Assembly (NCBI GenBank): GCA_010909165.1
Contig: VJWM01000353.1
Coordinates: 1 to 43,489, forward strand
Length of the DNA: 43,489 nt
Origin: Anthoceros angustus
Lineage: Eukaryota; Streptophyta; Anthocerotopsida; Anthocerotales; Anthocerotaceae
Reading direction: 5' to 3'
Shown: positions 42,201 to 43,489 of the stretch, piece after piece
Numbering within the stretch: the stretch's first letter is position 1
Layout of the letters: each line of letters starts with the position of its first letter
The notes under the pieces: model-generated
What the model was told of the DNA's origin: nothing
Database searches by the model: none
The model's input: the letters and a program-made list of their open reading frames with translations, nothing else
Translations under genes and position numbers: made by a program

Positions 42201-42460
42201 AGGCACCCTCACGAGCTTGGCAAGTGTTGGGTTCGCCCAACCTTCTTCTCCCTTCTCTTCTTCTCTTTTCCTCCTTCTTCCTCTCTTGGGCGCTGGTGGA
42301 TTTCGCCTCCTTCTTGAGCTTGCGCCCTCCTTCTCCTCCTCAACACACAGGCGTGCGGCGTTGCTGTATGGGGCCTTGGGCAGCTTGAGGTGTGGCGGGC
42401 GCCTTCTGTGTGGGCCGTCTCTTGAGTTTAGTTGTGGCCTCCTGCGGGCACACTGCACTT
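39240..42460 (-). pseudogene. Family B 3' ORF region
   Basis: In element sense it opens with a basic, Glu/Arg-rich N-terminal part (42162-42458, EEEKEGASSRRRRNPPAPKR). A module equivalent to 35,500-36,200 follows (41084-41457, with KNCFGLGEQSKGVIFQRL and YLVHLWEVEGYSQVRSW). Next is a coiled coil (40274-40534, RMEAQVEHLEKSLETRQDK and AAREEKVEQLAHMVRM; 39958-40176, STRLELKEEELEERTHF). It ends with the 39,240-39,800 block shared with 3600-4955. Frame breaks are frequent but the coiled-coil periodicity is clear in both copies. The product family is unknown. The position after pol matches Tat/Athila-type extra ORFs. Confidence 0.55.
39454..39488. repeat. Pair of palindromes
   Basis: cctaccatggtagg at 39454-39467 and cctaccacggtagg at 39475-39488, followed by decayed copies to 39,535. 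The positional counterpart in copy 1 is 3858-3977. A further near-palindrome, cctaccgtggtagg, is at 40803-40816 (and 35212-35225). Confidence 0.8.
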
Positions 42461-42540
42461 TTATAAGTCACCCAAGGGTTAGAAAAGTAACTACCATTCT
42501 ATCCTGCCCTTGGTCATGGTAGGCGTTTTCCCTTCTCTAT

Positions 42541-42594
42541 TTTCTAATTTCTAATTTCTAATTTCTAATTTCTAATTTCTAATTTCTAATTTCT
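42541..42594. repeat. TTTCTAA microsatellite
   Basis: Seven to eight head-to-tail copies of tttctaa. The matching spacer at 37,225-37,285 has the word only sporadically, so the array expanded in this copy. Confidence 0.85.
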
Positions 42595-42642
42595 TAATTA
42601 GCCTCTAATTTCTTGGCCTATTTATCTAGTCCACTAAAAGAC

Positions 42643-42652
42643 TCTATATAGC
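42643..42652 (-). promoter_or_regulatory. TATA-like block upstream of family B 3' ORF, copy 2
   Basis: In element sense GCTATATAGAG; same surroundings as 37321-37335 ('ccactaaaaga', 'gcaagcctatcctgcctaaaacata'). Confidence 0.4.
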
Positions 42653-42700
42653 AAGCCTATCCTGCCTAAAACATAAGCTACTTTCCTTAGAAACCTATCT

Positions 42701-42734
42701 CCTACCATGGTAGGACACCTCCTACCATGGTAGG
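42701..42734. repeat. Two palindromes at the chimeric junction
   Basis: cctaccatggtagg at 42701-42714 and 42721-42734. The retroelement text then continues 'cgttttccctt', as at 37,412-37,422, before the GC-rich sequence starts at about 42,745. Confidence 0.85.
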
Positions 42735-42744
42735 CGTTTTCCCT

Positions 42745-43489
42745 TTACGCCCGGTCGCGGAACGTGCCGTCAGGCTGACGTAACATCAGCCGATGCGGGC
42801 CGTTCCAGTTGCCCCACGCCACGTCCAACCGGCCGTCGGCGTCGGCGTCGAACACCGCCACCCCGCGCGTGCGTGCTCGTCCGTGTCGTGCAGCCGTAGT
42901 TCCGCCGCGATCTCCAGGAACGTGCCCCAACCCGGTGTTGCGGAACAGGAAGTTCGCCCGCCTCGTTCGCGCAAAGTATGTCCGGATGGTCGGACGCCAG
43001 CGGGCCGACCAAAGCCCTCGACCTCCTGTACTTAAGTTCAAACCGATCGAGGGGCGAGGTCGAACAGCCGCTCGCCCGCGCCGAGTTCGTACAGGCGGTT
43101 CGGCCGTAGTTCGCCTAGAACCCGTACCGTCCAGTGCCGCGGCGATCGATGACGGCCACACTGCGGCCGGACGATGGGTTGCGGACGGCGTGGTTGTCCG
43201 GGTGGGCGAACAGGTCAGACCATGTGCCGGTGTGCGGGTCGTGGTCGAACAGTCGATCGACCTGGCCTTTCGTTCCGGCGAACGTGTCGGCGTTCAGCAC
43301 ATACAGCTCTTCCCGCCCGTCCCGTCGGTCGCCTGCGGCCAGCCCGATTGCCTTGCGGTCGGCGTCGGCCAGCGTCTTCGGGGCCACGTCCACAGTTGCG
43401 AACCGTCCCATCGCAGCACCCGGTTCGGGCACCCGTACCCGGCGACGACGAACTCGGGCCGCCCGTCGGCGTCGATATCCGTCACCGCC
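42745..43489 (-). pseudogene. CRTAC1-like FG-GAP/VCBS repeat protein, partial and frameshifted
   Basis: GC-rich, unlike the rest. On the minus strand the start is cut by the window edge. The first frame reads VTDIDADGRPEFVVAGYGCP (43,485 down to about 43,425), with a calcium-binding DxDxDG loop of the FG-GAP type. From about 43,400 another frame gives KTLADADRKAIGLAAGDRRD, then DTFAGTKGQVDRLFDHD and SSGRSVAVIDRRGTGRYGF. Near 43,012 a third gives VGPLASDHPDILCANEAGE, then NFLFRNTGLG. The last frame gives RGVAVFDADADGRLDVAWGN and GPHRLMLRQPDGTFRDRA, then TAA at the junction. These blocks, in this order, match the CRTAC1 (cartilage acidic protein 1) family, a beta-propeller protein found in bacteria such as planctomycetes and in animals. 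The C-terminal ASPIC/UnbV part is missing. The bacterial origin is inferred from GC and motif style. At least four frame changes occur without loss of motifs. Confidence 0.75.

Noticed and set aside
42745-43489. Animal-type CRTAC1 host gene
   Set aside because: The motifs fit the family, but the base composition, the lack of introns and the repeat environment do not suggest an animal gene. A bacterial-type origin is simpler.

Overview
The window looks like repeat-rich nuclear DNA of a land plant, almost entirely built of decayed Ty3/gypsy (Metaviridae) LTR retrotransposons, joined at its right end (about 42,745) to a GC-rich, bacterial-looking gene fragment. The plant assignment rests on three observations. 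One is the primer-binding site tccccggcaacggcgcca, the 3' end of plant tRNA-Asp used by Tat/Athila/Ogre-type elements. The second is the pol domain order PR-RT-RNaseH-IN. The third is the presence of long internal regions between integrase and the 3' LTR. I cannot name the species. No intact host gene, tRNA, rRNA or CRISPR array was seen.

Layout. 1-345: inverted scraps of an element leader and LTR. 346-4955, minus strand: gag, leader, degenerate primer-binding site, LTR (about 2394-3600) and the 3' internal region of a 'family B' element. 4955-14150, plus strand: a 'family C' element with the end of gag, PR, RT, RNase H, IN, a TATA block, a 3' ORF with a coiled-coil tail, and a terminal LTR. 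14150-18050, minus strand: a family B element that has lost most of pol, ending in a primer-binding site and a truncated LTR. 18051-31880, minus strand: the most complete element, 'family A', about 13.8 kb, with LTR, coiled-coil 3' ORF, IN, RNase H, RT, PR, gag, a perfect tRNA-Asp primer-binding site and the other LTR. 31880-34395: a second family A 3' region directly beyond that LTR. 34395-38035: a family B-like 3' region. 38055-39240: family B LTR. 39240-42744: another family B 3' region. 42745-43489, minus strand: part of a CRTAC1-like (FG-GAP/VCBS, later ASPIC/UnbV) protein gene broken by frameshifts.

How it fits together. Gag makes the particle; PR, RT/RNase H and IN carry out maturation, reverse transcription and integration. 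Nearly every frame is broken by small indels, so none of these copies looks autonomous as read. The most distinctive features are a TATA-like block between pol and the extra 3' ORF in all three lineages, short palindromes (CCTACCATGGTAGG and relatives) scattered through the 3' regions, recurrent 0.5-0.75 kb tandem duplications, and the abrupt junction with the CRTAC1-like fragment. The CRTAC1-like fragment also changes frame several times while keeping its protein motifs, so part of the frame breakage across the window may be sequencing or assembly error. LTR outer (5') edges could not be fixed by eye and are approximate.
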